Assembly (NCBI GenBank): GCA_964401995.1
Contig: CAYOAP010000002.1
Span: forward strand, 1 to 64,000
Direction of reading: 5' to 3'
Source: DATCBF01 sp964401995
GTDB lineage: Bacteria; Actinomycetota; Thermoleophilia; Solirubrobacterales; 70-9
Length of the DNA: 64,000 bases
The notes beneath the pieces were generated by a model, which saw only the letters and a program-made list of their open reading frames with translations, was not told where the DNA came from and ran no database searches. This document shows, one piece after another, positions 24,460 to 32,786 of this stretch (position 1 is the stretch's first letter; the number at the start of each line of letters is the position of its first letter). A program made the translations under genes and the position numbers.

Positions 24460-25724
24460 GCCGCGACCCGCAGCGCCGGCCGCTCGGCGGCGGCGATCCC
24501 CTCGCAGGCGCGCAGGGCGCTGACGACGCCGTCCTCGTGGAAGCCCCAGCCCCAGTAGGCGCCGCAGTAGTGGGTGCGGCTGGGGCCGCCGCTGATCTCG
24601 GCGTGGCGCGCCTGCGCGTGGACCCCCTCCTTTGTGTAGACGGGGTGGTCGTAGGAGATCCGGCGCAGGACCTTGTCCGGGTCGATTTCGCCGCCGCGGT
24701 TGAGGGTCAGCAGGATCTGGTGCTCGGAGCGCAGCCGCTGCAGGTTGTTCATCCAGTAGGTGACCGTGGTGCCGCCGGCGGGCTCGCCGGCCAGGTGGAA
24801 GTTCCAGCTCGCCCAGGCCCGGCGCCGCCGCGGCAGCAGCGCCGTGTCGGTGTGCAGCACGGCCTCGTTGCGCTGGTAGGGGATGGCGGCGAGGATCTCG
24901 CGCTCGGCCGCGCTCGGGTCGCCGAGCAGGGCCAGGGCCTGGTCGGAGTGGGTGGCGACAACGACCTCGTCGAAGTCCTCGCTCTCGCAGCCGTCGGCCT
25001 CGATCCGCACCATGTCCGGCAGCCGCTGGATCCGCCGCACCGGCGCCCGCAGGCGGACGCGGTCGCGCCAGGGGGCGGCGATCGCCTCGACGTAGCGGGC
25101 CGAGCCGCCGCTGACCGTCCGCCACTTCGGCCGGTTGCGCAGCGAGTACATCCCGTGGTTGTCGAAGAACTCGGCCATGAAGCTGGCCGGGAAGCTCCAC
25201 ATCTGCTCCGGGTCGGCGGACCAGACGGCCGAGGCCTGGGGGACGATCAGGCGCTCGATGAACTGGCGCGAGAAGCCCTGCCGCTGCAGCCAGTGCCCGA
25301 GCGAGGGCGCGGTCCCGTCCATCCCGATCAGCGTCTGCGCCTCTCGGTTGAAGCGGCGCCACTCGCCCAGCATCCGCAGGAAGGAGGGGCTGAGCAGGTG
25401 GGCGGGGCGGGCGAAGATGCCGAGCGGGGTGCCGGAGTACTCGAAGCGGCCACGCCCGTCGGAGACCGAGAAGCCCATGTGGGAGGGCTGGGCAGCGACG
25501 CCGAGCTCGTCCAGCAGCGCTTCGAACTCAGGGTAATTGCGGTCGTTGAAGACGATGAAGCCGGTGTCGACGTCGTGGGCCTCCTCGCCGAGCTCGACCC
25601 GCACCGTGTTGGAGTGGCCGCCGAGCCGCGCCCCCGCCTCGTAGACGACGATCTCGTGCTCAGGGTGCAGCCGGTGGGCGGCGACCAGGCCGGAGATCCC
25701 GGTGCCGACGATTGCGATCTTCAT
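24456..25724 (-). CDS. FAD-dependent amine-oxidase-like oxidoreductase
   Basis: 422 residues from ATG 25724. The FAD-binding Rossmann motif is at the very N terminus (IAIVGTGISGLVAAHRL), followed by YEAGARLGGHSNTV and DTGFIVFNDRNYPEF. FWGWGFHEDGV-type residues (AYWGWGFHEDGV) near the C terminus close the FAD site. It belongs to the flavoproteins that accompany DUF1365 and cyclopropane-synthase genes; a role in oxidation or desaturation of acyl chains or isoprenoids is inferred from context. It is first in the operon. Confidence 0.88.
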   Translation of the reverse strand: MKIAIVGTGISGLVAAHRLHPEHEIVVYEAGARLGGHSNTVRVELGEEAHDVDTGFIVFNDRNYPEFEALLDELGVAAQPSHMGFSVSDGRGRFEYSGTPLGIFARPAHLLSPSFLRMLGEWRRFNREAQTLIGMDGTAPSLGHWLQRQGFSRQFIERLIVPQASAVWSADPEQMWSFPASFMAEFFDNHGMYSLRNRPKWRTVSGGSARYVEAIAAPWRDRVRLRAPVRRIQRLPDMVRIEADGCESEDFDEVVVATHSDQALALLGDPSAAEREILAAIPYQRNEAVLHTDTALLPRRRRAWASWNFHLAGEPAGGTTVTYWMNNLQRLRSEHQILLTLNRGGEIDPDKVLRRISYDHPVYTKEGVHAQARHAEISGGPSRTHYCGAYWGWGFHEDGVVSALRACEGIAAAERPALRVAA

Positions 25725-25789
25725 ACCGGTAACTACGTGGCGTGCATCCGATCGGTTGTGTCGGAGCGGTTGATTCACCCGGTGGGGTG

Positions 25790-26947
25790 TCAGCCGTAGG
25801 GACTGTAGGTGAGTTCGTAGCCGAGCAGTTCGGTCACCGTCTCGAAACGGTACCCGCGCCCACGCAGGGTGTCGATGATCGATGGCAGCGCCGCCAGGGT
25901 GCCGCTGCGGTCGCCGCCGCCGTCGTGCATGAGGATGATCGAGCCGGGGCGGGCGGCGCCGACGATGCGGCTGTAGACGGCGCTGCTGCCGGGGTTGGCC
26001 CAGTCGGTCGGGTCGACGTCCCAGGTGATCGTCCGCATCCCGAGCGCGCCGGCGGTGGAGATGACGCTGGAGTTGTAGCCGCCGCCGGGCGGGCGGAAGA
26101 GGCACGGCTTGAAGTGTGTGATCGACTCGATCAGCGAGCTGGCGCCGGCGATCTGGGAGTAGTCGGGGTATTCGACGTGGTTCATCGTGTGGTCGCCGAT
26201 CTCGTTGCCTTCGGCGAGGATCTGGCGCATCGTGTCCTCGCGGCCGCCCATCTCCTGGCCGACCTCGAAGAAGGTTCCGTGGACGCCCTTTTCGCGCAGC
26301 ACCTGGAGGAAGCCAGGCGTGTATTCGCTCGGCCCGTCGTCGAAGGTGAGGGCGACGGTCTTGCTGCTGCGCGAGCCATTGGTGTCGAGCCCGGCAGTGC
26401 CGCCGGTGCAGCCGACCGGGCGCACCGGGCGCAGCCGGTAGGTGCGGCTGCCCTTGGCCGGCAGCTGCTCCTGGCAGGGGGCCTTGGCGTTCGGGGCGGG
26501 CTGGCAGCCGCCGCGGCTGCTCAGCACCCGCCAGTGGTAGCGGCGCGGGGTGAGGCCGGCATCGGCCGGGATGAAGGTGAGGACCAGCTTGGTCGAGGCC
26601 GGGCGCTTGACCTCGGCCGCCAGGGTTTTGGCGCCAAGCACCTTGCCCGAGCCGCCGAGCCGGACCAGCCCGGCTTCGCGCTTGGGGCTGGCGCCGCCGA
26701 GGCAGACGCGGCGCTCGTTCTTGCCTCCCGGCCGCTGGAAGCCGAGGCAGAGGTAGCGCGATTTCGAGCCTTCGAAATTGGGGTCGGCTTCGAGCTTGCC
26801 CAGCGCCACCGGTTTCGCGGTCCGCAGCGAGAGGATCAGGCTCTGGCCCTCCTGCTTGAGCGTGGCGCGAGTCAGTTCGGGCGCGGGCGGCTCGGGCGCA
26901 GAGGGTTTGGCGGCGCCGGCCGGAGCGGCGGCAGCCAGCATCGCCAC
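25790..26947 (-). CDS. Secreted polysaccharide deacetylase (NodB domain)
   Basis: Zn-dependent removal of acetyl or other acyl groups from cell-wall or exported glycans. The catalytic domain (last 200 residues) shows ALTFDDGPSEYT (base and metal Asp), GDHTMNHVEY (metal His), FRPPGGGYNS and IILMHDGGGD. The first 150 residues are an unassigned beta-rich domain. GTG 26947 would give an unusually short signal peptide. The frame stays open to 27010, encoding a better one (NSLFRKIPCIATLVVAML), but without a standard start codon; an ATG at 27028 is in frame but cut off by TAA at 27011. The true start is unresolved. Confidence 0.85.
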   Translation of the reverse strand: MAMLAAAAPAGAAKPSAPEPPAPELTRATLKQEGQSLILSLRTAKPVALGKLEADPNFEGSKSRYLCLGFQRPGGKNERRVCLGGASPKREAGLVRLGGSGKVLGAKTLAAEVKRPASTKLVLTFIPADAGLTPRRYHWRVLSSRGGCQPAPNAKAPCQEQLPAKGSRTYRLRPVRPVGCTGGTAGLDTNGSRSSKTVALTFDDGPSEYTPGFLQVLREKGVHGTFFEVGQEMGGREDTMRQILAEGNEIGDHTMNHVEYPDYSQIAGASSLIESITHFKPCLFRPPGGGYNSSVISTAGALGMRTITWDVDPTDWANPGSSAVYSRIVGAARPGSIILMHDGGGDRSGTLAALPSIIDTLRGRGYRFETVTELLGYELTYSPYG

Positions 26948-27088
26948 GACAAGCGTGGCAATGCACGGGATCTTGCGAAAAAGAGAGTTAACGAGTTGCC
27001 GGGCTTCGATTTAAGAAAGCTTGTTCATAGTAACCACAGGCAGATCCGCCGGCCGCAGCTTCTCCCTCCCCTCGTGTTGAAAGCAAAA

Positions 27089-28324
27089 GTGACGACGTCC
27101 AAACGCGCCGTGATGCCAGGCCGCTGCCTGGTGCTCCTCTTTGCAGCATTGGCGCTGGCCGCACTGCTGCCCGCGGGAGCGGGGGCCGCGCCGGGCGGGG
27201 CGAGCCAGGCGACCGCCCAGCTGCCCGCCGTCGGCAGCACGCCTTATGACCGTCAGGGGATGTGGATTTGGTACGTCAGCGCTTCTGATGGCGGCAGCGC
27301 CGCGCAGATCATTGCCCGCGCCAAGCGCTACGGGATCGGCACCGTCTATGTGAAGGCGGGCGACGGCAGCGGAACCTGGAGCCAGTTCAACACCTCGCTG
27401 GTCCAGGCCCTGCACCAGGGCGGGCTCGACGTTTGCGCCTGGCAGTTCGTCTACGGCGACAAGCCGCTGGCCGAGGCCAGGGTCGGCGCGGCCGCAGTCG
27501 CCAAGGGCGCCGACTGCCTGGTGATCGACGCCGAGAGCGACTACGAGGGCAAGTACGCGGCGGCCGACCGCTACGTGCAGGCGCTGCGAGGGCGGATCGG
27601 CCCGACCTTCCCGGTCTCGCTCTCCGGCTTCCCCTACGTCGACTACCACCCGTCCTTCCCCTACTCGGTCTTCCTCGGGCCCGGCGGCGCCACCTACAAC
27701 CAGCCGCAGATGTACTGGAAGGCGATCGGCGCCTCGGTCCGCACCGTCTTCGAGCACACCTACCTCTTCAACCGCCTCTGGGGCCACCCGATCTACCCGA
27801 TCGGCCAGACCTACGAAGCGCCGAGCCGCGCCGACCTGATCCGCTTCCGCCGCTTCGCCCAGAGCTTCGGCGACCAGCCGCCGAGCTGGTGGGACTGGCA
27901 GGAGACCAGCGCTGCCGGCTGGGGCGCGATCGGCGCGACCACCGCCGGCCCGATAGTCGGCTACCGCCCCGCCCTGACCCAGCCGATCCTCAAGCGCGGC
28001 AGCAAGGGCGACCTCGTCGTCTGGGCCCAGGAGCACCTGCTCGGCGCCGGCCTGGCGCTGCCGGTGACGGGGATCTTCGGCAAACAGACCTACAACGCCG
28101 TCCGCGCCTTCCAGACCGCCCATGGCCTCTGGGCCGACGGCACGATCGGCACCTCGACCTGGCAGGCTCTATTGGCGATCGAACCAGTCCGCCAGCCCTG
28201 GTCAGGAGCGGGCACCAAAACCGGCGGCGGCGCAGCAGCAAGCCGAGAGATCCCCCCAAGCCGCCCGCTCTCCGCCTCCCTCCCCGCCAAGGCCTACGAG
28301 ATTCCCCCGGGCCCCAGGCCCTAA
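27089..28324 (+). CDS. Secreted glycoside-hydrolase-like protein with peptidoglycan-binding domain
   Basis: About 411 residues. Starts possible at GTG 27074, GTG 27089 or ATG 27113; 27089 gives a basic n-region (TTSKRAVMPGRC) and a good signal peptide. The central domain (GMWIWYVSASDGG, YGIGTVYVKAGDG, DCLVIDAESDYEG, PVSLSGFPYVDYH) looks like a TIM-barrel hydrolase resembling GH25/DUF1906-type proteins. It is followed by a PG_binding_1 repeat (LKRGSKGDLVVWAQEHLL ... GIFGKQTYNAVRAFQ). The tail is Pro/Ser-rich. It probably acts on or binds cell wall. Confidence 0.78.
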   Translation: MTTSKRAVMPGRCLVLLFAALALAALLPAGAGAAPGGASQATAQLPAVGSTPYDRQGMWIWYVSASDGGSAAQIIARAKRYGIGTVYVKAGDGSGTWSQFNTSLVQALHQGGLDVCAWQFVYGDKPLAEARVGAAAVAKGADCLVIDAESDYEGKYAAADRYVQALRGRIGPTFPVSLSGFPYVDYHPSFPYSVFLGPGGATYNQPQMYWKAIGASVRTVFEHTYLFNRLWGHPIYPIGQTYEAPSRADLIRFRRFAQSFGDQPPSWWDWQETSAAGWGAIGATTAGPIVGYRPALTQPILKRGSKGDLVVWAQEHLLGAGLALPVTGIFGKQTYNAVRAFQTAHGLWADGTIGTSTWQALLAIEPVRQPWSGAGTKTGGGAAASREIPPSRPLSASLPAKAYEIPPGPRP

Positions 28325-28381
28325 ATCCCGCCCAAAACCCCCGGCAAAGCCCCAAACCGAGCGACCCTGAGATAATCCCCG

Positions 28382-28401
28382 CAGGGCATCCCCATGCCCT
28401 G
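28382..28401 (+). terminator. Hairpin before tRNA-Asp
   Basis: CAGGGCAT, CCCC, ATGCCCTG: a perfect 8-bp stem 57 nt after the upstream stop codon and 6 nt before tRNA-Asp. T-tract is weak. Confidence 0.5.
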
Positions 28402-28407
28402 ATCTCT

Positions 28408-28482
<75 letters not shown>

Positions 28483-28603
28483 ATCGAGAAGTGCCTGGAA
28501 CTAATGGACTTTCAGGCTCGTCCGAGGAAGGTGTCTTGTCCTCCTTGCCGGAGTCCAAATCGGCGTTTCTGCCCGTTTCTGCCCAATGGATGCAGCGGGG
28601 GTC

Positions 28604-29299
28604 TTAGCTGCGGTCGGTCAACTCACGCTGGTAGTCGGCAAGTAACTCGACGCTGGCGTCCCAACCGAATCGCAGAAAAATCTGGCGTGCCATCTCGACT
28701 GCCTGCTCACGGCCTTCTGCTACGAGGGTGTCGCGAGGCAGATTGACCTTTTTCTCCAGGCTTGGCATGGTCGCCCGATAAGGCTCGAAGAACTCTGCTC
28801 GCTTCCACTCAGCTACGACGAGGCCGCGATTCTCCAGTCCGTTGAGGCGAACCTCGATATTCATAAACTCATCTCCGGCTTCTCCAAGTGCCAAGCGCGA
28901 GGCAAGCTCAAACACCTCAGTTAGATAGAAGAGGATCTCCCAGACCTCAATGGCAGCGTCGAACCCCTCCGGTATCGGCGTTCGAGTTCGTTCGTCGTCT
29001 CTACGCCAGTCGGCAGAGACTGCGCGCAGATGATTGAACTGGCCACTCGTGAAAAAGCGCCATGCCTCGAAATGAAAAACGCCTTCTGCATCGACATCCT
29101 GTCCGATCCAGTTCTCGCCACGTAGAGGTTGCTGGCGATAGTCAACAAAAGGAACGGGCCATCCTCGGAGCCTCACAGCGGCTCCGGCCAGGAGCTCTTC
29201 CAACTTTGCGTAGTCGACTCGTTCGGCGTTGAACGGTTCGGGTCGGATGGCGACCTGCCAGTGCCCGCGCGACCGGATCTTGTCGGTGATCTCACTCAC
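28604..29299 (-). CDS. Hypothetical protein paired with AlbA_2 protein
   Basis: 231 residues, no recognised domain. It opens with IRSRGHWQVAIRPEPFNAERV, and the middle has a hydrophobic segment VWEILFYLTEVFELASRLA and NIEVRLNGLENRGLVVAEW. The end is helical. No signal peptide. Its ATG overlaps the stop of the AlbA_2 gene by 4 nt, so the two are made together. By position (cargo of an integrative element, coupled to a Schlafen-type protein) a role in defence is likely, as effector or specificity partner, but nothing in the sequence proves it. Confidence 0.7.
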   Translation of the reverse strand: MSEITDKIRSRGHWQVAIRPEPFNAERVDYAKLEELLAGAAVRLRGWPVPFVDYRQQPLRGENWIGQDVDAEGVFHFEAWRFFTSGQFNHLRAVSADWRRDDERTRTPIPEGFDAAIEVWEILFYLTEVFELASRLALGEAGDEFMNIEVRLNGLENRGLVVAEWKRAEFFEPYRATMPSLEKKVNLPRDTLVAEGREQAVEMARQIFLRFGWDASVELLADYQRELTDRS

Positions 29300-29913
29300 T
29301 CCCAGGCCTGCCCTTCCTCCGCCTCGTACAGCTCGTCGCTTGATGGTGGGCGCGGGCCAGGGGCCAGCGTCACCCCAGCGCGCTCCGCCGTCTCAACATA
29401 AGCGCGTAGTGCCTTCTCTGTCGCAAGTTCGATGATCTCCCGCATCTCTATGGGGGACGCCACCTCAGAGGTCTCTGGGACCTTGCGAGGCCGGACGTAA
29501 AGTGCCCCGTCTCGCAGCACCCCCTCTCGTTCCTTTGCGCAGAAGTGCGGGATATCCGCAAACTCGAACACTTCAATCACAGCGACCATCGCGCCGGTGG
29601 AGAGCTCGATTGCCGCCACGTTGAACCTCAGCGGTGGGTCCGCGTAGTTCGCAAGGGTTCGCGCAAGGTCGTCGTAGGCGATCCACGACGCAAGATCGCC
29701 ACTAGCAAGCCCCGGCCCAAGCTCGCCCGGGTCGGCGTCGTCGATCCCGATGATCACATGGCCGCCATCACGGAGGTTGCCCAGACTGAGCGCCGCACGG
29801 GCGACCTTTGCCAGAAGATGTTTGTCTGACCGCGGACCGGGACCCTTCAGCTCTAGCCCGCGGGCCTCATAGCCAAGCTGCAACCGCTCTTCGATCTGTC
29901 CTGCCGTGAGCAC
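29296..29913 (-). CDS. AlbA_2/Schlafen-type putative DNA-binding protein
   Basis: 205 residues. LELKGPGPRSDKHLLAKVARAALSLGNLRDGGHVIIGIDD is split here only by loops and matches the AlbA_2 (SLFN AlbA-like) domain: the early Glu-Lys pair, the ALSLGN segment and the GG-x-hIIGIDD strand. In Schlafen and related proteins this fold has nucleic-acid binding or nuclease activity. PHFCAKEREGVLRDGALYVRP is the typical second half. The AAA part often attached in longer relatives is missing. It is coupled to the 231-residue protein and lies 4 nt downstream of the integrase gene. Confidence 0.78.
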   Translation of the reverse strand: MLTAGQIEERLQLGYEARGLELKGPGPRSDKHLLAKVARAALSLGNLRDGGHVIIGIDDADPGELGPGLASGDLASWIAYDDLARTLANYADPPLRFNVAAIELSTGAMVAVIEVFEFADIPHFCAKEREGVLRDGALYVRPRKVPETSEVASPIEMREIIELATEKALRAYVETAERAGVTLAPGPRPPSSDELYEAEEGQAWE

Positions 29914-29917
29914 TGCA

Positions 29918-31135
29918 TCACTCTAGAGTCCGTTCGACACTCTCAGATTTTTGATCAAAGTGGTCGGCGGCCGCGGCCCAATCGCCATCGCCGAGCAAGC
30001 CGCCCATCCGGGTCCGGGGCTGCATCCCGGTCACGTCGGTGTAGACGCGCAGGGTCATGCGCGGGTCGCGGTGCCCCATCTGCGCAGCGGTGATTGCCGG
30101 ATGCTCGCCAAGCTCTGCGCGCAGCGCGGCGTAGGTCCGGCGCAGCGCGTGGAAGGTGATGCCATCGGGCAGCGGGGGTCGGCCTTCGCTCGCCAGCCGC
30201 TCGTTGGCCTTCTCGATCGCTCCGTAGAGGATGCTCGTGCGGACGCGGTTGCGCTCGCGTGGCTGCTCCCGGATGCGACCGGCAAACACGAGGTCGTCCG
30301 GCTGGCTCCACTCCGAGGCCAGCTTGTGCTCGCGAAGCAGCCGCACAAGCTCAGGCTCAAGGACTACCTGGCGGACTCCGGCCGGGGTCTTGGATGCGGA
30401 GACGCTGAGGAAGCCCTGGGCCAGGTCGAGATCACGCCAGCGCAGGTGCGTCAACTCGGACACGCGCAACCCGCCCGCCATGATCGCCGTGGCAAGGAGC
30501 GTCCGATGCGACCCAGCCGCTTGGAGGACGATCTGGACCTGCTCCCCGGTGAGCCGCGCCCGCTTCGGCTCGGCCTCCTTCAGCTTCGCCACCTTCGTCT
30601 TGACCGGGTTGTGCGCGATCAGGTCGTAGCGGACTGCGGCATCGAGAATCTGGCCCAGCCGCGTCAGCGTCTTGTTGATCGTCCGGTTTGAAAGCGGGCG
30701 CTCGACCAGCCCCTCCTCACGCTCGCGGACCTTCGCGGTCTTGTAGCGGTCCACGTCCTGGGCGGTGATCTCCGAGAGTCGATGGCCCTTGAAGAACGGC
30801 AGCAAGTGATGGCTGAGCGTGAGTTCGTAGTCCTCGACCGTGCGCGGCGCGAACTCGTGCCGCCGGGACTCAAGCCACTCCGAGGCGAACTCATGGAATG
30901 TCGGCTCCGTCGGGGGCTCGCTGGCATTCGAGGCTCGCGGGGGCTTCCAGATCCCCCGCCGCACGTCAGCAAGAACGTTCGCCAGTTCTTCATCGGCTTT
31001 GCGATGAGTCCAGCCATCGGCAGCCGCGCCGAGCGTGACGTAGCGCCGCTTCCCATAGGCGCGAAAGCGCAGGGCGAATGAGCGGCCACCTACGCCATCG
31101 ATCTCGACAACCTGCCCTGTCGCTTTGCGCGCCAT
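29918..31135 (-). CDS. int: Tyrosine recombinase (integrase)
   Basis: 405 residues. Arm-binding N terminus (about 1-60), a SAM-like core-binding domain (about 78-175) and a catalytic domain with R224 (GGLRVSELTHLRWRD), H329-x2-R332 (FHALRRTYAAL), H355 (MGHRDPRM) and nucleophile Y365 (RVYTDVTG). All active-site residues are present, so it should be functional. Context: within the element bounded by the tRNA-Asp repeats; transcription runs towards attL, and the AlbA_2 pair lies between it and attL. Confidence 0.95.
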   Translation of the reverse strand: MARKATGQVVEIDGVGGRSFALRFRAYGKRRYVTLGAAADGWTHRKADEELANVLADVRRGIWKPPRASNASEPPTEPTFHEFASEWLESRRHEFAPRTVEDYELTLSHHLLPFFKGHRLSEITAQDVDRYKTAKVREREEGLVERPLSNRTINKTLTRLGQILDAAVRYDLIAHNPVKTKVAKLKEAEPKRARLTGEQVQIVLQAAGSHRTLLATAIMAGGLRVSELTHLRWRDLDLAQGFLSVSASKTPAGVRQVVLEPELVRLLREHKLASEWSQPDDLVFAGRIREQPRERNRVRTSILYGAIEKANERLASEGRPPLPDGITFHALRRTYAALRAELGEHPAITAAQMGHRDPRMTLRVYTDVTGMQPRTRMGGLLGDGDWAAAADHFDQKSESVERTLE

Positions 31136-31141
31136 CCCTAC

Positions 31142-31537
31142 CTAAGCCGCAGAGGGCGGGCTGTTCTCCCCCGTCCCCCGGATCGGAAGCAGCCGAACCC
31201 CCGTCCCTCCACCACCCAAAGGCTGGCCCGCCCGCTCACCTGGCCGGGTGGGCGGGACAGCCGCCGATGCCTCGCCAACCTTCTGAAGCACCCGGGCGGC
31301 GACAGCCGGATCGAAGCGAAGCCGAGGCTTCGCCCCATTCCCGAGCTTGACCGCGCCAAGCTCGATCGCGTGCGAGTAGACCCAAGACCGCTCGATCCCG
31401 AAGCGCCGCGCCAGCTCGACCGCATCGACCAGCTCCGTCGCTCCATCCTGAAGGTGCCGCTTCTCCAACAGCGCCACCACTCTCCGGGCAATCGCCTCGA
31501 TGGTCTGCGGGTCTAGCTTGATGCGCGTGGATGCCAT
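31142..31537 (-). CDS. Helix-turn-helix protein next to integrase (possible excisionase)
   Basis: From ATG 31537 (MASTRIKLDPQTIEAIARRV) about 131 residues; longer frames start at 31549 and 31612. DAVELARRFGIERSWVYSHAIELGAVKLG is a MerR/excisionase-like helix-turn-helix, followed by a Gly/Pro-rich tail without structure. It sits 6 nt upstream of the integrase gene on the same strand, the usual place for a recombination directionality factor. Confidence 0.75.
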   Translation of the reverse strand: MASTRIKLDPQTIEAIARRVVALLEKRHLQDGATELVDAVELARRFGIERSWVYSHAIELGAVKLGNGAKPRLRFDPAVAARVLQKVGEASAAVPPTRPGERAGQPLGGGGTGVRLLPIRGTGENSPPSAA

Positions 31538-31773
31538 TGCCTTATACATCCGACTGGAGGCCCAAACGCCCCCGGGAATTGGCACAAAATACGAACACCT
31601 GTTTGGGTTCATAATGTGTCGGCTGTCGGGGTTGGTTTCTCGGCACCGTCAAGGTGATACTGCGTGAGGGGTTCTGCGGTGGGGTGAATCGGGCGCATGG
31701 GAAGGCTGCCTGGCTCGGTGTCTCGAAGGCGGGGCTTTGAGGTCGCTCTTGCGGCAGAGGGTCCGGGCCAGCG

Positions 31774-32103
31774 TCACTGGCTTTCCCCGGTCCGTCCTGC
31801 CGAGAGGACGACGCCGGTCGGCCGCAAGTCGAACCGTCCCTCCGCGCTTCGCCCCGGCTCCCAGGCGATGCCCTCAAGCAGAACCCCGGCCGGGACTTCC
31901 AACGCCCCGTAGAGCTTGACCAGCGTGTCGATCCGGGGAACCCGTTCGGCCAGCTCCAATTTGCCGACAGCGGTCCGGTGCAGCGATGCCCTCTCGGCCA
32001 GCGCTTCCTGGGACATAAAGGCGCGCTGGCGCGCCCTGGCGAGGTTGAAGGCGAATCTCCTGGCGAGATCGATCGGAGGCAGACGCCGCACATGGTCTGG
32101 CAT
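31774..32103 (-). CDS. XRE-family regulator
   Basis: 109 residues. A Cro/CI-type helix-turn-helix covers about 14-75: FNLARARQRAFMSQEALAERASLHRTAVGKLELAERVPRID, with the usual tail LVKLYGALEVPAGVLL. The last 30 residues are unassigned. It lies 2 nt downstream of the next gene and probably controls the minus-strand integration genes. Confidence 0.85.
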   Translation of the reverse strand: MPDHVRRLPPIDLARRFAFNLARARQRAFMSQEALAERASLHRTAVGKLELAERVPRIDTLVKLYGALEVPAGVLLEGIAWEPGRSAEGRFDLRPTGVVLSAGRTGESQ

Positions 32104-32105
32104 GG

Positions 32106-32402
32106 CTAGCTCCCCTCGCCCAATATCTCGTTGAAGCGGAGCGCCGCCCGCGTCGGCAGGACCGCGCCATCGCAGCTAAAGAGAAGCCCGACCCCGACCA
32201 GGTCGCCCACCGCCCGTTCGACCTGGTCCCTTTCGGCGAAGTCGCTCGACCCCGCCGTTATCTCGCGGACCAGTTCAAGCAGGCGGAGCTGCGCCGGGTA
32301 GATCGCGAGGACCTGGGCCAGGACGACGCCCTGGTCTTGGATGTCCTGGTCGGCGTTGGTCGAGGCGCTTTCGCAGCTATCGCCACTAGGCTTGTCGTGC
32401 AT
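32106..32402 (-). CDS. Hypothetical protein, possibly winged-helix
   Basis: 98 residues. After an acidic, Ser/Asp/Gln-rich first 25 residues comes VLAQVLAIYPAQLRLLELVREI and RDQVERAVGDLVGVGLLFSCDGAVLPTRAALRFNEI, which has the spacing of a winged helix. No family recognised. First gene of the minus-strand run (32402 to 29918 or beyond), divergent from the XRE gene at 32550. Confidence 0.55.
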   Translation of the reverse strand: MHDKPSGDSCESASTNADQDIQDQGVVLAQVLAIYPAQLRLLELVREITAGSSDFAERDQVERAVGDLVGVGLLFSCDGAVLPTRAALRFNEILGEGS

Positions 32403-32492
32403 GGGAGCTAACCCTCCTGTGCCATGCCCCCGGCTGTTTACGCAGCGCGGGGGCGCTTTCTATTGTCGGCCAGGCTACAGGAAGTTCTGATC

Positions 32493-32509
32493 TATCACAA
32501 GTGTTGATA
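32493..32509. promoter_or_regulatory. Candidate operator in divergent control region
   Basis: TATCACAAGTGTTGATA is a 17-bp near-palindrome (outer five bases on each side exact). It lies between the divergent element genes at 32402 and 32550, as expected for the target of an XRE regulator. Confidence 0.45.
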
Positions 32510-32549
32510 ACGCTGGATCAGGACACCCGTGTTTGAGAGCGTGCAGTAA

Positions 32550-32786
32550 ATGAGAAGCTCAGACCAGCCACAGCCCGCCCTCGGCAAAGCCATCCGCCAG
32601 CTCCGCAAGGAGCGGGAGATGACGCAGGAAGCGCTAGCCCATGAGGCTGGTGTCACGGTCGGCCACCTCTCAATGACCGAACGTGGCCTGTCTAATCCAA
32701 CTTGGGGAACCGCGAAGGGCATTGCCAGCGCGCTCGGTGTCTCGATGGGCGAGATGGCGAAGCTTGCGGACACTCTGGAAGAGTGA
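32550..32786 (+). CDS. XRE-family regulator of the HEPN/OLD cassette
   Basis: 78 residues, nearly all one Cro/CI helix-turn-helix: LGKAIRQLRKEREMTQEALAHEAGVTVGHLSMTERGLSNPTW, then IASALGVSMGEMAKLA. Its stop overlaps the GTG of the next gene by 4 nt (GTGA), so it is translated together with the HEPN-like protein. This resembles the way small HTH proteins control or neutralise toxic effectors in defence and toxin-antitoxin modules. Confidence 0.88.
   Translation: MRSSDQPQPALGKAIRQLRKEREMTQEALAHEAGVTVGHLSMTERGLSNPTWGTAKGIASALGVSMGEMAKLADTLEE

Noticed and set aside
25742..27088. 5' half of the 860-codon plus-strand frame ending at 28324
   Set aside because: It is antisense to the polysaccharide deacetylase. 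The signal peptide places the true gene start near 27089.
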